DNA of 64,000 bases, from contig JALNWY010000001.1 in assembly GCA_023230665.1 (NCBI GenBank), positions 1 through 64,000 on the forward strand, in the 5' to 3' direction. This document shows positions 23,645 to 32,407 of this stretch, in pieces; within the stretch, counting starts at the first letter, position 1; every line of letters starts with the position of its first letter. Origin of the DNA: Deltaproteobacteria bacterium. Its GTDB lineage: Bacteria > Desulfobacterota > Desulfomonilia > UBA1062. A program made the position numbers and the translations under genes. The notes beneath the pieces are model-generated. The model made no database searches, was not told the origin of the DNA, and saw only the letters and a list, made by a program, of their open reading frames with translations.

Positions 23645-23812
23645 TCCCTTTCCCTTTCCCGTGAAAGCCCCGGGAAGCCCGCCATCCAGGAAGGCGCGTG
23701 GCAACCATTTCCTCCTGGTCAGGGGGCTTATCCATCTTTCGCTTATCGCCGCGGGCAGACGGAAACTCCTTGGGCCCGGAGGTGTCGGGAAACCACCAGA
23801 CAGGCTGCCTGC

Positions 23813-25195
23813 TCATTCCGGACCAGCCCCCTTTCCCGCCGCCAATGCAGAGGATGCGCTGCGCCCGGCTGCGAGCCTGATCTCCCGGTACATGGACAGA
23901 TCGAGCCCCTCCCAGGCGCAGGGGAGCAGCGTGTTGTTATGGAACAGGGGGTCCTCGTCCAGGGGATACCTGCTGAACCGTAGGGCCTCCTCCCACATGC
24001 CGGTGCCGGGCAGGGGCGAATACTCGGTGATGACCGGTCTGGCGCCAGAGCTCCTGACGAACTCGACGGCATCGAGGACCTCCCGCGCATGCTGGCCCGG
24101 CAGGCCGCAGAGGATATACACACCGATATCCGAGGGGTCGAATCCCGCGCGGGAGAGGTTTTCCAGGGCGTGCAGGAGCTCGTCGTTGGAGACCTTTCCG
24201 CCGGTTTTTTCCTGCAGGACAGGGTCCGAGGTCTCCAGGCCGAGCCGTATGGTGGCGAACCCGCTTTCCTTCATGGCTGAAGCCACCTCCGGGCTTAAGT
24301 ATCGGGCGTGCAGGGCATTGGGACAGTGAAACCTGACGCCAAGCCGCCTTTGGACGATCTCCTGCATGAACGGCAGGGCAAACCTTTGGCTCCGGAAGAG
24401 AAAGGCGTCGTCATACAGGGCGAAATCATCTATCTGGTAACGGCGGTGCCAGTGCTCGACTTCGTCGACTGCCTTATGCGGATCTCTCACACGAAGACCG
24501 GATGCGAGCAGGTGTGAGGCGCAGTAGGTGCAGCGGAACGGGCATCCCCGGGAGGTCTGGATGCAGACATATCTCAAGGGCTCCACGAGATCGAACAGGG
24601 GGTAGGGAAGACTGTCGAGATTATCCATGTCCGGGCAATATCCCGGGCTTGTCCTCCAGAGCCTACCGAGCACTCGCAGGGCCTCGAGCTCGCCCTCCCC
24701 GCACAGGACATGGTCCGCGCCCGCGTGTTTTCCGGCATGGCCGCCGCACAGGGTCGCATAGATTCCCCCCAGCAGGACAACAGCCCGGGGAAAAGCCTCC
24801 CGCACGCACCTGACCGCCTCGTGCACCCCCGGATACCAGTAGGTCATCTGCGAGGTGACCAGGACCGCGTCCGGTTCCCCGATCTTCCCGAGATCATGGT
24901 AAAAAGCCTCCCTGCTGATGCCGTATCTGCCGTATCGCCGGGGAAACCCTTTCAGGAGCGCGGGGGAATCCACGATCTGACGATAAAACTTGCCGTGCCC
25001 GCCCGGATGCGCCTTGGGGGGTTTCCCGCCCATCTGTTCGTGGGGCGCCTTGAGGCAGTCCACAAAGGACACCTCGCACCCGTTGAGCCTCAGGAGTGCC
25101 CCCAGAAAGAGGAGTCCCAGAGGCTTTGCCCACAGGTCATACGCCGCAAAGTCATAGATCCAGGGGTTGACCAGGAGTACTCGTTTTCCCTTCAT
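23813..25195 (-). CDS. B12-binding radical SAM protein
   Basis: A 460-residue protein. The N-terminal B12-binding-like domain (~1-165) starts 'VLLVNPWIYDFAAYD' and includes 'VLLGGIYATLC'. The radical SAM barrel follows with the cluster motif 'TSRGCPFRCTYCAS' (three cysteines in CxxxCxxC). 'IRLGLETSDP' is typical of the family. Such proteins methylate or rearrange unactivated carbons, often in lipids or secondary metabolites. ATG 25195 follows GAGGAAG. It lies 108 bp downstream of the ABC permease gene on the same strand, so it is probably the last gene of that operon. The substrate is unknown. Confidence 0.85.
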   Translation of the reverse strand: MKGKRVLLVNPWIYDFAAYDLWAKPLGLLFLGALLRLNGCEVSFVDCLKAPHEQMGGKPPKAHPGGHGKFYRQIVDSPALLKGFPRRYGRYGISREAFYHDLGKIGEPDAVLVTSQMTYWYPGVHEAVRCVREAFPRAVVLLGGIYATLCGGHAGKHAGADHVLCGEGELEALRVLGRLWRTSPGYCPDMDNLDSLPYPLFDLVEPLRYVCIQTSRGCPFRCTYCASHLLASGLRVRDPHKAVDEVEHWHRRYQIDDFALYDDAFLFRSQRFALPFMQEIVQRRLGVRFHCPNALHARYLSPEVASAMKESGFATIRLGLETSDPVLQEKTGGKVSNDELLHALENLSRAGFDPSDIGVYILCGLPGQHAREVLDAVEFVRSSGARPVITEYSPLPGTGMWEEALRFSRYPLDEDPLFHNNTLLPCAWEGLDLSMYREIRLAAGRSASSALAAGKGAGPE

Positions 25196-25303
25196 GCCTT
25201 CCTCGCCCCTTTGCCCTCGGCTTGTCATGGCATCTGATGCTGCCAGGCCCGGCCATCCTACCTCTGCCGGTCCATGGATGGCAAGCGGTTGCAAGGAGCG
25301 CCC

Positions 25304-26422
25304 TTACCGGAACGTGGCCCTGAAGCGGTACATGGCCCCGACGAACAGCACCGTGCCGATGAGAGCCATGGCTGCGAGCTGCGGCCACACCGTGCCGAGC
25401 CCGGCATCCCTGAACAGGACCCGCGCACAGAACTCCATGTAGTGGGTGGTCGGCGCGAACTGCATGATATTCTGCAGCAGCGGCGGCATGGACTCTAAGG
25501 GCGTTGTCCCGCCATGCAGCATTCCTATGGGAACAATGATGGGCATGCTCAAAAGCCCTGCCTGGGGCATGTTCTTGGCAATGGTTGAAAGGAACACTCC
25601 GAGTTCGGTGGCTGCATAGAGGAACACGAGGGTGCCGAGGAGAAAGAGGGCCGTGGAACCGTGAATCGGCGCCCCAAGGACCCCCTTTACGGCAAAGAAG
25701 AGCGAGAACATGGCCCCGGAGGCAACAATGAAACTGTTGGCCCAGACCTTTGCGATGGTTATCTCCACAGGGAGCAGCGGCATGACGAGCAGGTGCTCCA
25801 CAGTGCCGCGCTCCTTCTCCTTGATCAGGGCCGCGGTAGGCAGGACAATGGACAGCATGGTGATCATCTGGGTGAGAAACACAACACCCATGTACCACGA
25901 GCTTTCGCGGTTCTGGTTGTAGAGCACACGGGTGACCAGCCGGATGGGCAGGTCAGCCTCGGTGCTCACGCCGGTCACGAAGGTGTTGATCTCATCGTTG
26001 ATGATCCTCATCAGGTAGCCTGCTCCGAGCTTGGCATGGCCGATGGCGGTGGCGTCCACATCTATGCGGATCCCGGGGTTCTTTCCCGCCAGCACGTCCC
26101 GCTGGAACCCGGGCGGGATGTGGATGACGAAGATGCACTCGGCGTTGTCAAGGACCCGGTCGATCCCGGCATATGCGATGGCGCGGGGTTTCTTGAAATA
26201 CGGCTCCTGTATGGCATCCACGATCCGCGCAGACAAGGCGGACCGGTCCTCGTCCACGTAGGCCACCGAGGAGCTGCGCACCTGGAGTCCGGTGCCCTTG
26301 GAGGGGACTATGATCATGACCGTAAAGCAATAGGCGACCAGGGCCACCAGCACGAAGTCGTAGCGGAAGCTGATGAGTTCCTTGAGCCCGAGCCGGTAGA
26401 TGTGCCAAGTCTTTCTCATCAT
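25304..26422 (-). CDS. ABC-2 type transporter permease (YhhJ-like)
   Basis: A 372-residue membrane protein. One helix lies near the N-terminus ('DFVLVALVAYCFTVMIIV'), a large extracytoplasmic domain covers ~50-170, and five C-terminal helices include 'VVFLTQMITMLSIVLPTAALIK' and the ABC-2 signature 'KEKERGTVEHLLVMPL'. It pairs with the ATPase-permease fusion encoded 1 bp upstream (26424), as YhhJ does with RbbA/YhiH in E. coli. Together with the HlyD-like protein it forms an export complex. The cargo is unknown. Confidence 0.9.
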   Translation of the reverse strand: MMRKTWHIYRLGLKELISFRYDFVLVALVAYCFTVMIIVPSKGTGLQVRSSSVAYVDEDRSALSARIVDAIQEPYFKKPRAIAYAGIDRVLDNAECIFVIHIPPGFQRDVLAGKNPGIRIDVDATAIGHAKLGAGYLMRIINDEINTFVTGVSTEADLPIRLVTRVLYNQNRESSWYMGVVFLTQMITMLSIVLPTAALIKEKERGTVEHLLVMPLLPVEITIAKVWANSFIVASGAMFSLFFAVKGVLGAPIHGSTALFLLGTLVFLYAATELGVFLSTIAKNMPQAGLLSMPIIVPIGMLHGGTTPLESMPPLLQNIMQFAPTTHYMEFCARVLFRDAGLGTVWPQLAAMALIGTVLFVGAMYRFRATFR

Positions 26423-26423
26423 G

Positions 26424-29180
26424 TCACGGCTCCTGCTTCTTCAATAAAAAGACCGTCAAGGCCTGTAAGGCGATGTAGTACCCGATGAGATAGACAAAGT
26501 TCCAGGCGAGTTCAGCAAACCCGATGCCCTTGGTGAAGGTTCCGACAGCGATGCTCAGGAAATATCGCGAGGGAAAGATCCACGACATGACCTGCGCGCC
26601 TCCCGTAAGGGCGGACACCGGCGTGGTGAGGCCCGAAAACTCGAAGGAGGGGACAAGCGTGAGGGCAAAGGCTGCCACGAGAGCCGCTATCTGTGTCCTG
26701 GTGAAAGTGGAGATCAGAAGGCCGATACCGGTGCTCGTGACAATGTACAGCAGTGCGCCCAGCGCCAGTGCTGCGGCGCTTCCCTTGAAGGGGATCCGGA
26801 ACAGGTACAGGATCACGGCTACCAGGATGAGAAAGCTGATGAAGTTCAATACGATGTAGGGAATCTGCTTTCCCCAGAGATACTCCAGGCGTGTCATGGG
26901 GCTCGAATAGAAGTTCGAGATGGACCCCAGCTCTTTCTCCCTCACCACGCCGATGGCCGTGAGCATGGATGGGACGAGCAGGAGTACGACTGCCATAAGT
27001 CCGGGCACGACGGAGAAACGGCTCATCACGCGGGGATTATACCAGTAGCGGGGCTCGATGTTTGCGTATGAGAACCTGGCCGGCACCGGAGACAGCTCGG
27101 CCAGATCGGCGAGATAAGACAGATGCACCGCCTCGACATAGTTTTTTGTTGTTTCGGCACGAAACGGCATGGTCCCGTCGATCCAGACTCCCACCTCAGG
27201 GCTCCCTCCCCGCTTGATGTCCTTTTCAAACCCTGGCGGGATCTCGATCACAAACGTGAACGCGCTCTCCTGAAAACCCTTTTCGATCTCCGTATGGGAG
27301 CGTATGGCGGGCCGCTCGTTGAAGAAACGGGAACCCGAGTAGTATTCCAGATAATCCCGGCTCCAGAGCTTCTGGTCGTAATCCAGGATGTTGAAGTTGA
27401 TGTTCTCGATATCCGTCGAGATGCCGAAGCCGAACACGATGAGAAGAAAGGGCGTGATGATGAACGAGGTGATGAGCCTCACCGGGTCGCGGAAGAGCTC
27501 CATGGTTTCTCTCCGGGCAAGGGCTGCAAGCCGGCCCGCGTCGAACCACCCACCCTGCGCGCGCTCTCGTCCGGGGGCGGTCGTAAAGGGGATGCCTTTG
27601 CGCCCGTCACCGGCCTCTGGTATGCCCGAGCGCATCTTGATGTCATCTTCCATATATCCGATGAACGCATCCTCGAGAGTCGTGCAGCCGCGCCGGGCCA
27701 TGAGTTCGGCGGGAGATGCGCAGGCCAGGACCCGGCCCATGCTCATGAGCGCCACCCGGTCGCACCGGGACGCCTCGTTCATGTAATGGGTGGTCACGAA
27801 GATCGTCACCCCGTACTCGCGGGAAAACTTGATGAGGATTTCCCAGAAGTGGTCCCGGGCCACCGGGTCGACGCCCGAGGTAGGCTCGTCGAGGATGAGT
27901 ATCTCCGGAGAATGAATGGCCGCAACCGCAAGCGAGAGGCGCTGCCGCATGCCGAGAGGAAGACGCTCGGCCCGGTCATCCATGACCTCGGTGAGCCCGA
28001 ACTGCTCGGCCATCTCTCCGACCCGGGCCGGCACCTCGTCCATAGGCAGATCAAAGAGATGGGCGTGCATATCCAGGTTTTGCCGGACCGTCAGCTCGCC
28101 ATAGAGCGAAAACGTCTGCGACATGTACCCGATGCGCCTCTTGATCCCGATGCTCCCGGCCTCCACCGGACTCCCGAAAAGCAAGGCCTCGCCCTCGGTC
28201 GGCCGCAGAAGCCCGGTGAGCATCTTCATGGTCGTGGTCTTTCCGCACCCGTTGGAGCCCACAAAGCCGAAAATCTCGCCCCTGGGGATGGAAAAAGAGA
28301 CATTGTCCACGGCCGTGAAGTCCCCAAAGCGTTTGGTGAGGCCGCTGGCCTTGATTGCAGAGCCGTCATCAGAACGTATGGGCGGCGGGGTCGTGAATGC
28401 GCGGTGGCCGTAGCGCATCTCTTCGGGCAGCAGGACGATGTAGGCCTCCTCAATGGTGGCCGTGCCGGTCCCGGCCTTCAATTCAGCGGGCGTTCCGCAG
28501 GCAAGGACGCGCCCTCCCTCCATCATGACCAGCCAGTCGAGGTGCTCCGCTTCCTCCATGTATGCGGTTGCGATGAGAATGCTCATGCCCCCGCAGTAAG
28601 CGCTCATATCCTTGATGAGCTCCCAGAACTGCCGGCGGGACAGCGGATCGACCCCGGTTGTGGGCTCGTCCATGATGAGCAGCTCCGGGTCGTGGATCAG
28701 GGCGCAGCACAGGCCCAGCTTCTGCTTCATGCCTCCGGAAAGCTGTCCTGCTGGCCTGTCCGCAAAGGGCGAGAGGCTCGTTGCCTCAAGGAGGCGCTGT
28801 ATGCGCTCCTGTCGTTCTGTGAAAGTAAAACCGAAGAGGCGGCCGAAAAAATCGACGTTCTCGGTTACCGAAAGGGTTGCGTAGAGATTCTGGCCCAGGC
28901 CCTGGGGGATGTAGGCGATATCGGAACAGACGTTGTGGCGGTGAATGCCCGAACGCATGTCGCCGCCCAGGACCGAGATCGAACCCTGCTGAATCTTCTT
29001 CTGGCCGGCGATGATGCCGAGCAAGGTGGATTTCCCCACCCCGTCGGGACCGATGAATCCGACCTGGCAGCCGCCGGGGATATCGAGACCGACCCCGTTC
29101 AGGGCGATCTTGCCGCCATAGCGGTGTCCGACGCCCCTGATCCGCGCGATGGCGGGGCGGTCATCCGCAGGCCCGTTCAT
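26424..29180 (-). CDS. rbbA: RbbA-type ABC fusion: two ATPase domains plus permease
   Basis: A 918-residue protein. ATPase domain 1 (~10-250) has Walker A 'GPDGVGKST', signature 'LSGGMKQ' and Walker B 'LLIMDEPTTGVDP'. ATPase domain 2 (~285-510) has 'GSNGCGKTT', a degenerate signature 'LPLGMRQ' and 'ILILDEPTSGVDP'. The C-terminal ABC-2 permease (~560-918) has the helices seen in its partner. The order and the 'LPLG' signature match E. coli RbbA, reported as a ribosome-associated ATPase. It overlaps the membrane-fusion gene by 4 bp. Export with YhhJ- and HlyD-like partners is the likely role here. Confidence 0.9.
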   Translation of the reverse strand: MNGPADDRPAIARIRGVGHRYGGKIALNGVGLDIPGGCQVGFIGPDGVGKSTLLGIIAGQKKIQQGSISVLGGDMRSGIHRHNVCSDIAYIPQGLGQNLYATLSVTENVDFFGRLFGFTFTERQERIQRLLEATSLSPFADRPAGQLSGGMKQKLGLCCALIHDPELLIMDEPTTGVDPLSRRQFWELIKDMSAYCGGMSILIATAYMEEAEHLDWLVMMEGGRVLACGTPAELKAGTGTATIEEAYIVLLPEEMRYGHRAFTTPPPIRSDDGSAIKASGLTKRFGDFTAVDNVSFSIPRGEIFGFVGSNGCGKTTTMKMLTGLLRPTEGEALLFGSPVEAGSIGIKRRIGYMSQTFSLYGELTVRQNLDMHAHLFDLPMDEVPARVGEMAEQFGLTEVMDDRAERLPLGMRQRLSLAVAAIHSPEILILDEPTSGVDPVARDHFWEILIKFSREYGVTIFVTTHYMNEASRCDRVALMSMGRVLACASPAELMARRGCTTLEDAFIGYMEDDIKMRSGIPEAGDGRKGIPFTTAPGRERAQGGWFDAGRLAALARRETMELFRDPVRLITSFIITPFLLIVFGFGISTDIENINFNILDYDQKLWSRDYLEYYSGSRFFNERPAIRSHTEIEKGFQESAFTFVIEIPPGFEKDIKRGGSPEVGVWIDGTMPFRAETTKNYVEAVHLSYLADLAELSPVPARFSYANIEPRYWYNPRVMSRFSVVPGLMAVVLLLVPSMLTAIGVVREKELGSISNFYSSPMTRLEYLWGKQIPYIVLNFISFLILVAVILYLFRIPFKGSAAALALGALLYIVTSTGIGLLISTFTRTQIAALVAAFALTLVPSFEFSGLTTPVSALTGGAQVMSWIFPSRYFLSIAVGTFTKGIGFAELAWNFVYLIGYYIALQALTVFLLKKQEP

Positions 29181-30148
29181 TTGAGCCTCTCCGGCCAGTC
29201 GGCTTCAGGATCGAGGCGCATATACGCGACACCGGGCATGCCGGGCTTCAGGCGGGGATCGTCAAATTCGGACAAGCTCACGGTCACCCGGAAAACAAGC
29301 TTCTGACGCTCTTGGGCAGCCTCAACCTCTTTCGGGGTGAACTGGGCCTTTTGCGAGACATAGGCCACCCTCGCCGCAAAGGGCCTGTCCGGAATGGCGT
29401 CCAGAACAACCTTTGCATCGCCGCCCAGCGGGACCATGCCGGCCAACCGTTCGGAGAGAAAAACATTCATATAGACGTCCTGAACATTCACGATGGTCAG
29501 GATCTTGCCTCCTGCGGGCAGGACCTCGCCGGGTTCGGCAAGGCGAGTGAGGACAGGCCCACTGATGGGGCATTTCAGCATGCAGTCGCTGATATCCGCC
29601 CCCAGGCGCTCGGCCTGTGCACCGGCGGATACGATCGCCGCCTCGATCTCTGCGATGGACGACTTTGCTGCGGCATACTCCGCCTGAAGGGTCTGCTGCG
29701 CCAACCGGTCGCGGTCATACTGCTGCTCCGGCATGACGCCCCGTTCATAGAGGTTTTTCGACCGTTTGAGCTCCTTGTCGGCCAACTCGAGCCTGAGCCG
29801 GGCTCCCTCGGCGCGGGAGATGGCGGTCAGGCGCGCCTGCCTGAGCCGGGCCACTTCGGCCTCGGCCTGCCTGAGCTGTGCCTGAAGGGATGAAATATCC
29901 ATCCTGGCCACGATCCGGCCCTCTTCCACCAGGTCGCCCTCTTCGACAAGGACCTCTGCAATCCGCCCGGGCGTCTTGGTGGCGATGTCGACCTCGGTTG
30001 CCTCCAGCCGTCCGTTTCCGTATGCAATCCCTGCCGGCAGAGCGTCCTTGTCTGCCTGCAGGAATACATGATATGCCAGCGCACCCGCCAGGGGGACGGC
30101 GATGCACGCCAGAGAAATCCTCTTCAGAAAATGCCTGTCTCTCAACAT
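29177..30148 (-). CDS. HlyD-family membrane fusion protein (YhiI-like)
   Basis: A 323-residue periplasmic adaptor with an N-terminal membrane anchor ('ISLACIAVPLAGALAYHVFL', ~11-30). A biotinyl-lipoyl-like half motif ('TKTPGRIAEVLVEEGDLVEEG'), a long coiled-coil hairpin (~100-190) and a beta-barrel ('PISGPVLTRLAEPGEVL') follow. ATG 30148 follows GAGGAGG; an ATG six codons earlier lacks spacing. It overlaps the ATPase gene by 4 bp. It links the inner-membrane ABC pump to an outer-membrane channel, which is not encoded here. Confidence 0.9.
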   Translation of the reverse strand: MLRDRHFLKRISLACIAVPLAGALAYHVFLQADKDALPAGIAYGNGRLEATEVDIATKTPGRIAEVLVEEGDLVEEGRIVARMDISSLQAQLRQAEAEVARLRQARLTAISRAEGARLRLELADKELKRSKNLYERGVMPEQQYDRDRLAQQTLQAEYAAAKSSIAEIEAAIVSAGAQAERLGADISDCMLKCPISGPVLTRLAEPGEVLPAGGKILTIVNVQDVYMNVFLSERLAGMVPLGGDAKVVLDAIPDRPFAARVAYVSQKAQFTPKEVEAAQERQKLVFRVTVSLSEFDDPRLKPGMPGVAYMRLDPEADWPERLK

Positions 30149-30268
30149 GATCCCTCCTCGCACCAAAACAGTCGAACCTAAAAAGCCTGTCCGGTAAAAA
30201 CAGTCTCGCGGACAGCGGCCGTTCAGCCGGCAGGCCCTTTTGAAAGCCTGTCGATGATCTGTGCGTGA

Positions 30269-30916
30269 TCAGCTTCCGTGCTTCCCGGTGTGCGAAGACC
30301 CCGCAGGCCCTGTTTGACGTTCCTTTTCCGGCAGGAGCCTGTTCATGACTCCGGACACGCTCCGGCGAATTTCCTCCAGATCGAGGTCCTTGTTCAGAAC
30401 CTGCCGAACGATCACTCCCTCCATCATGGCGATCATGAGTGCGGCATAGATCTTCTTGTCCGGAACGGCAAACTCGCCGGCACGTTCACCGTCATCGAGA
30501 AGCCCGGTTAAGATCCGGCCGTAGAAGCGATACTGATCCATCAGCATCTCCCGGATGGATTCATCCAAAAACGAGCTTTCCCAGAATACGATCAGCGCGC
30601 TAAAGAGCTCGATGTCTTCCTGCAGTGACCGGGCCAAGCGCTCACCAATGGCCACGATCCTGTCTCTTGCCGAGCGGATGCTCCCGATCTCGGTGAGAAT
30701 CCTGTTCAGGGTCTCTTCGACAAATACCCGGAACAAATCGATGAGCACTGCCTTTTTCGAAGGATAGTACCAGTAGAGGCTGCCCTTGGACATGCCGTAT
30801 TCGGCCGCGATCTCGTCAATCGTGGTCTGGGCATAGCCCTTGCGCTGGAAACAGCGCTTGGCCGCAGCGAGTATCTGCTGCTTCCTGATCCCGGAAGACA
30901 CCCTGGGGCCTTTCAA
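30269..30916 (-). CDS. TetR-family regulator of the ABC export operon
   Basis: A 215-residue protein with an N-terminal TetR helix-turn-helix ('QTTIDEIAAEYGMSKGSLYWYYPSKKAVLID', ~30-55). The C-terminal ligand domain resembles AcrR-type multidrug-responsive repressors. It is the first gene of the minus-strand cluster, 120 bp upstream of the HlyD-like gene. The palindrome ACTGATCAGT 27 bp upstream of its start is its likely operator. It would repress the exporter until a substrate binds. Confidence 0.88.
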   Translation of the reverse strand: MKGPRVSSGIRKQQILAAAKRCFQRKGYAQTTIDEIAAEYGMSKGSLYWYYPSKKAVLIDLFRVFVEETLNRILTEIGSIRSARDRIVAIGERLARSLQEDIELFSALIVFWESSFLDESIREMLMDQYRFYGRILTGLLDDGERAGEFAVPDKKIYAALMIAMMEGVIVRQVLNKDLDLEEIRRSVSGVMNRLLPEKERQTGPAGSSHTGKHGS

Positions 30917-30942
30917 AACCCTCCCTCATTCATTCATAACAT

Positions 30943-30952
30943 ACTGATCAGT
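30943..30952. promoter_or_regulatory. TetR-type operator upstream of the exporter regulator
   Basis: ACTGATCAGT is a perfect 10 bp palindrome followed by CAGTTT, so that TGA/TCA half-sites repeat around it. It lies 27 bp upstream of the TetR gene at 30916, the usual position for autoregulation, and could also affect the divergent PilZ-like gene. Confidence 0.5.
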
Positions 30953-30995
30953 CAGTTTAGTTCATTTTCGCATACAGGTCAACTGGGTAATAGCC

Positions 30996-31024
30996 TTCAA
31001 AAGAATCAAGGGTTGACATATACT
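30996..31024 (+). promoter_or_regulatory. Candidate promoter of the PilZ-like gene
   Basis: TTCAAA (30996-31001) and TATACT (31019-31024) are 17 bp apart; the -10 is 5/6 and the -35 4/6. The predicted start near 31031 leaves a ~19 nt leader containing AAGG. A TTGACA at 31013-31018 looks attractive but would start transcription too close to the ATG. Confidence 0.35.
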
Positions 31025-31049
31025 GTGTTTTCAAGGTAATAGAAAAACA

Positions 31050-31409
31050 ATGGCCATCAGGAAAGAAAAACGTGCATTAGAGAGGATCAGGCTGGAGGAC
31101 CTGAGCGGATCTGTCGAGCTCATGGAGATCGTGAAATCCGTTTCCGTGGTCAATGCCTCGGAAGAGGGTGTATGCGTGGGCGGAGCGGATTTTCCGGTAG
31201 GCTCTGTGGTGCGCCTTGCCATCGGCCCTCAGAAGGAGGAGCCGGATATCTCTCTGTACTGCAAGGTCGTCTGGGCATCACAGGAGAAGGACTCTGAGAA
31301 GAAATCAGGGCTTATTCTCCTGAACACGAACAAGATCCTCTTCCGCAAGGACCTGCTTTCGTTTGTGAAGCTGATCGAATCGGCCCGCAAGCAGGCGTCC
31401 TGCTCTTAG
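31050..31409 (+). CDS. PilZ-like domain protein
   Basis: A 119-residue soluble protein with the outline of a PilZ domain: basic start 'KRALERIRLEDLSG', then 'VVNASEEGVCVGGADFPVGSVVRLAIG', and 'YCKVVWASQEKDSEKKSGLIL'. PilZ proteins bind cyclic di-GMP through an RxxxR and a (D/N)xSxxG motif. Here the second site reads 'NASEEG', a good match, and the arginine motif is weaker, so c-di-GMP binding is uncertain. It is a single gene, convergent with moaA, and its stop overlaps the moaA stop by 4 bp. Confidence 0.65.
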   Translation: MAIRKEKRALERIRLEDLSGSVELMEIVKSVSVVNASEEGVCVGGADFPVGSVVRLAIGPQKEEPDISLYCKVVWASQEKDSEKKSGLILLNTNKILFRKDLLSFVKLIESARKQASCS

Positions 31410-32407
31410 CCCCCCAGGGAACTCATCAGGGTCCGGCATCCCTGATCGGCTGCCGTATGGCTTCCTGTGCAGAGGCGGTGGTTCAGGTTTTTCATCCCGA
31501 CCCCTTCCTCGATGAGGAGTTCGAGCTCATGGTCGGAGATGCCCTGCCTCATGGGGACCCTCAGGTTGAGTTCCTCTTCCGAAAAGAGGCACGGCCTTAA
31601 GCTCCCGCACGCCGTGATCCTGATCCGGTTGCACCTGCTGCAGAAGGCGTGCTCGCTCAAGGCCCCGATGAGCCCGATGGTACCTTTTGCCCCGCCTATG
31701 CGGTAAACCTGCGCAGGGCCGTGCTTGTATTCGACCTTCTGAAGCGCACCGAAGCGCTTCTCGATGATATCCCGGATCTCGGGAGCGCCGATGAGCTCGC
31801 ATTTTCCATACCTGGTTGCGCAGCCCATGGGCATGAGTTCGATGAAACGGACCTCGACCGGAGAGTTCAGGGTCATCTCCGCGAACGCGGGGATCTCGTC
31901 GTCGTTGAACCCTCTGATCGCCACGACATTGACCTTCACCGGGGACAACCCGACATCGAACGAGCGCCGGATCCCGGCGCTGACCCGCTCAAAGGCGTCC
32001 ACCCGGGTGATGTGCGAAAACTTCTCCCTGCTCAGTGTATCCAGGCTGATGTTCAGCCGGTTCAGGCCTGCGTTTTTGAGATCTTGCGCCATGGAGTACA
32101 GCATCACCCCGTTGGTGGTGAGCGAGAGGTCCTTGAGTCCGTCGAGCTCCTTCAGTCCCCGGATGAACGGGATCAGACCCTTTCGCAGAAGCGGCTCGCC
32201 TCCGGTGATCCGGACCTTGTCCACCCCGCGGGAAACGCCGATGCGAACGATGCGCAGAAATTCCTCATACCGCATGATGTGTTCGTGAGGGATCCATTCC
32301 ACCCCTGTTGCGGGCATGCAGTATCTGCACCGCAGATTGCACCGGTCCGTAATGGAGATCCTCAAGTACCGGATCTGCCGCTGATAGTTGTCCGTGAGGG
32401 GCTTCAT
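31406..32407 (-). CDS. moaA: GTP 3',8-cyclase MoaA (molybdopterin biosynthesis)
   Basis: A 333-residue radical SAM enzyme that starts molybdenum-cofactor synthesis by converting GTP to 3',8-cyclo-GTP. The N-terminal cluster cysteines are 23, 27 and 30 ('DRCNLRCRYC'). The C-terminal second cluster motif is 'FCSRCNRIRITACGSLRPC' (CxxC-x13-C). Its ATG at 32407 overlaps the stop of the upstream DUF364 gene. The usual C-terminal GG is present ('SSLGG'). MoeA is encoded ~22 kb away in this window. Confidence 0.95.
   Translation of the reverse strand: MKPLTDNYQRQIRYLRISITDRCNLRCRYCMPATGVEWIPHEHIMRYEEFLRIVRIGVSRGVDKVRITGGEPLLRKGLIPFIRGLKELDGLKDLSLTTNGVMLYSMAQDLKNAGLNRLNISLDTLSREKFSHITRVDAFERVSAGIRRSFDVGLSPVKVNVVAIRGFNDDEIPAFAEMTLNSPVEVRFIELMPMGCATRYGKCELIGAPEIRDIIEKRFGALQKVEYKHGPAQVYRIGGAKGTIGLIGALSEHAFCSRCNRIRITACGSLRPCLFSEEELNLRVPMRQGISDHELELLIEEGVGMKNLNHRLCTGSHTAADQGCRTLMSSLGG

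Noticed and set aside
27123..29306. 727-codon open frame on the plus strand opposite the RbbA-like gene
   Set aside because: It is antisense to a fully motif-supported ABC fusion and has no ribosome site.
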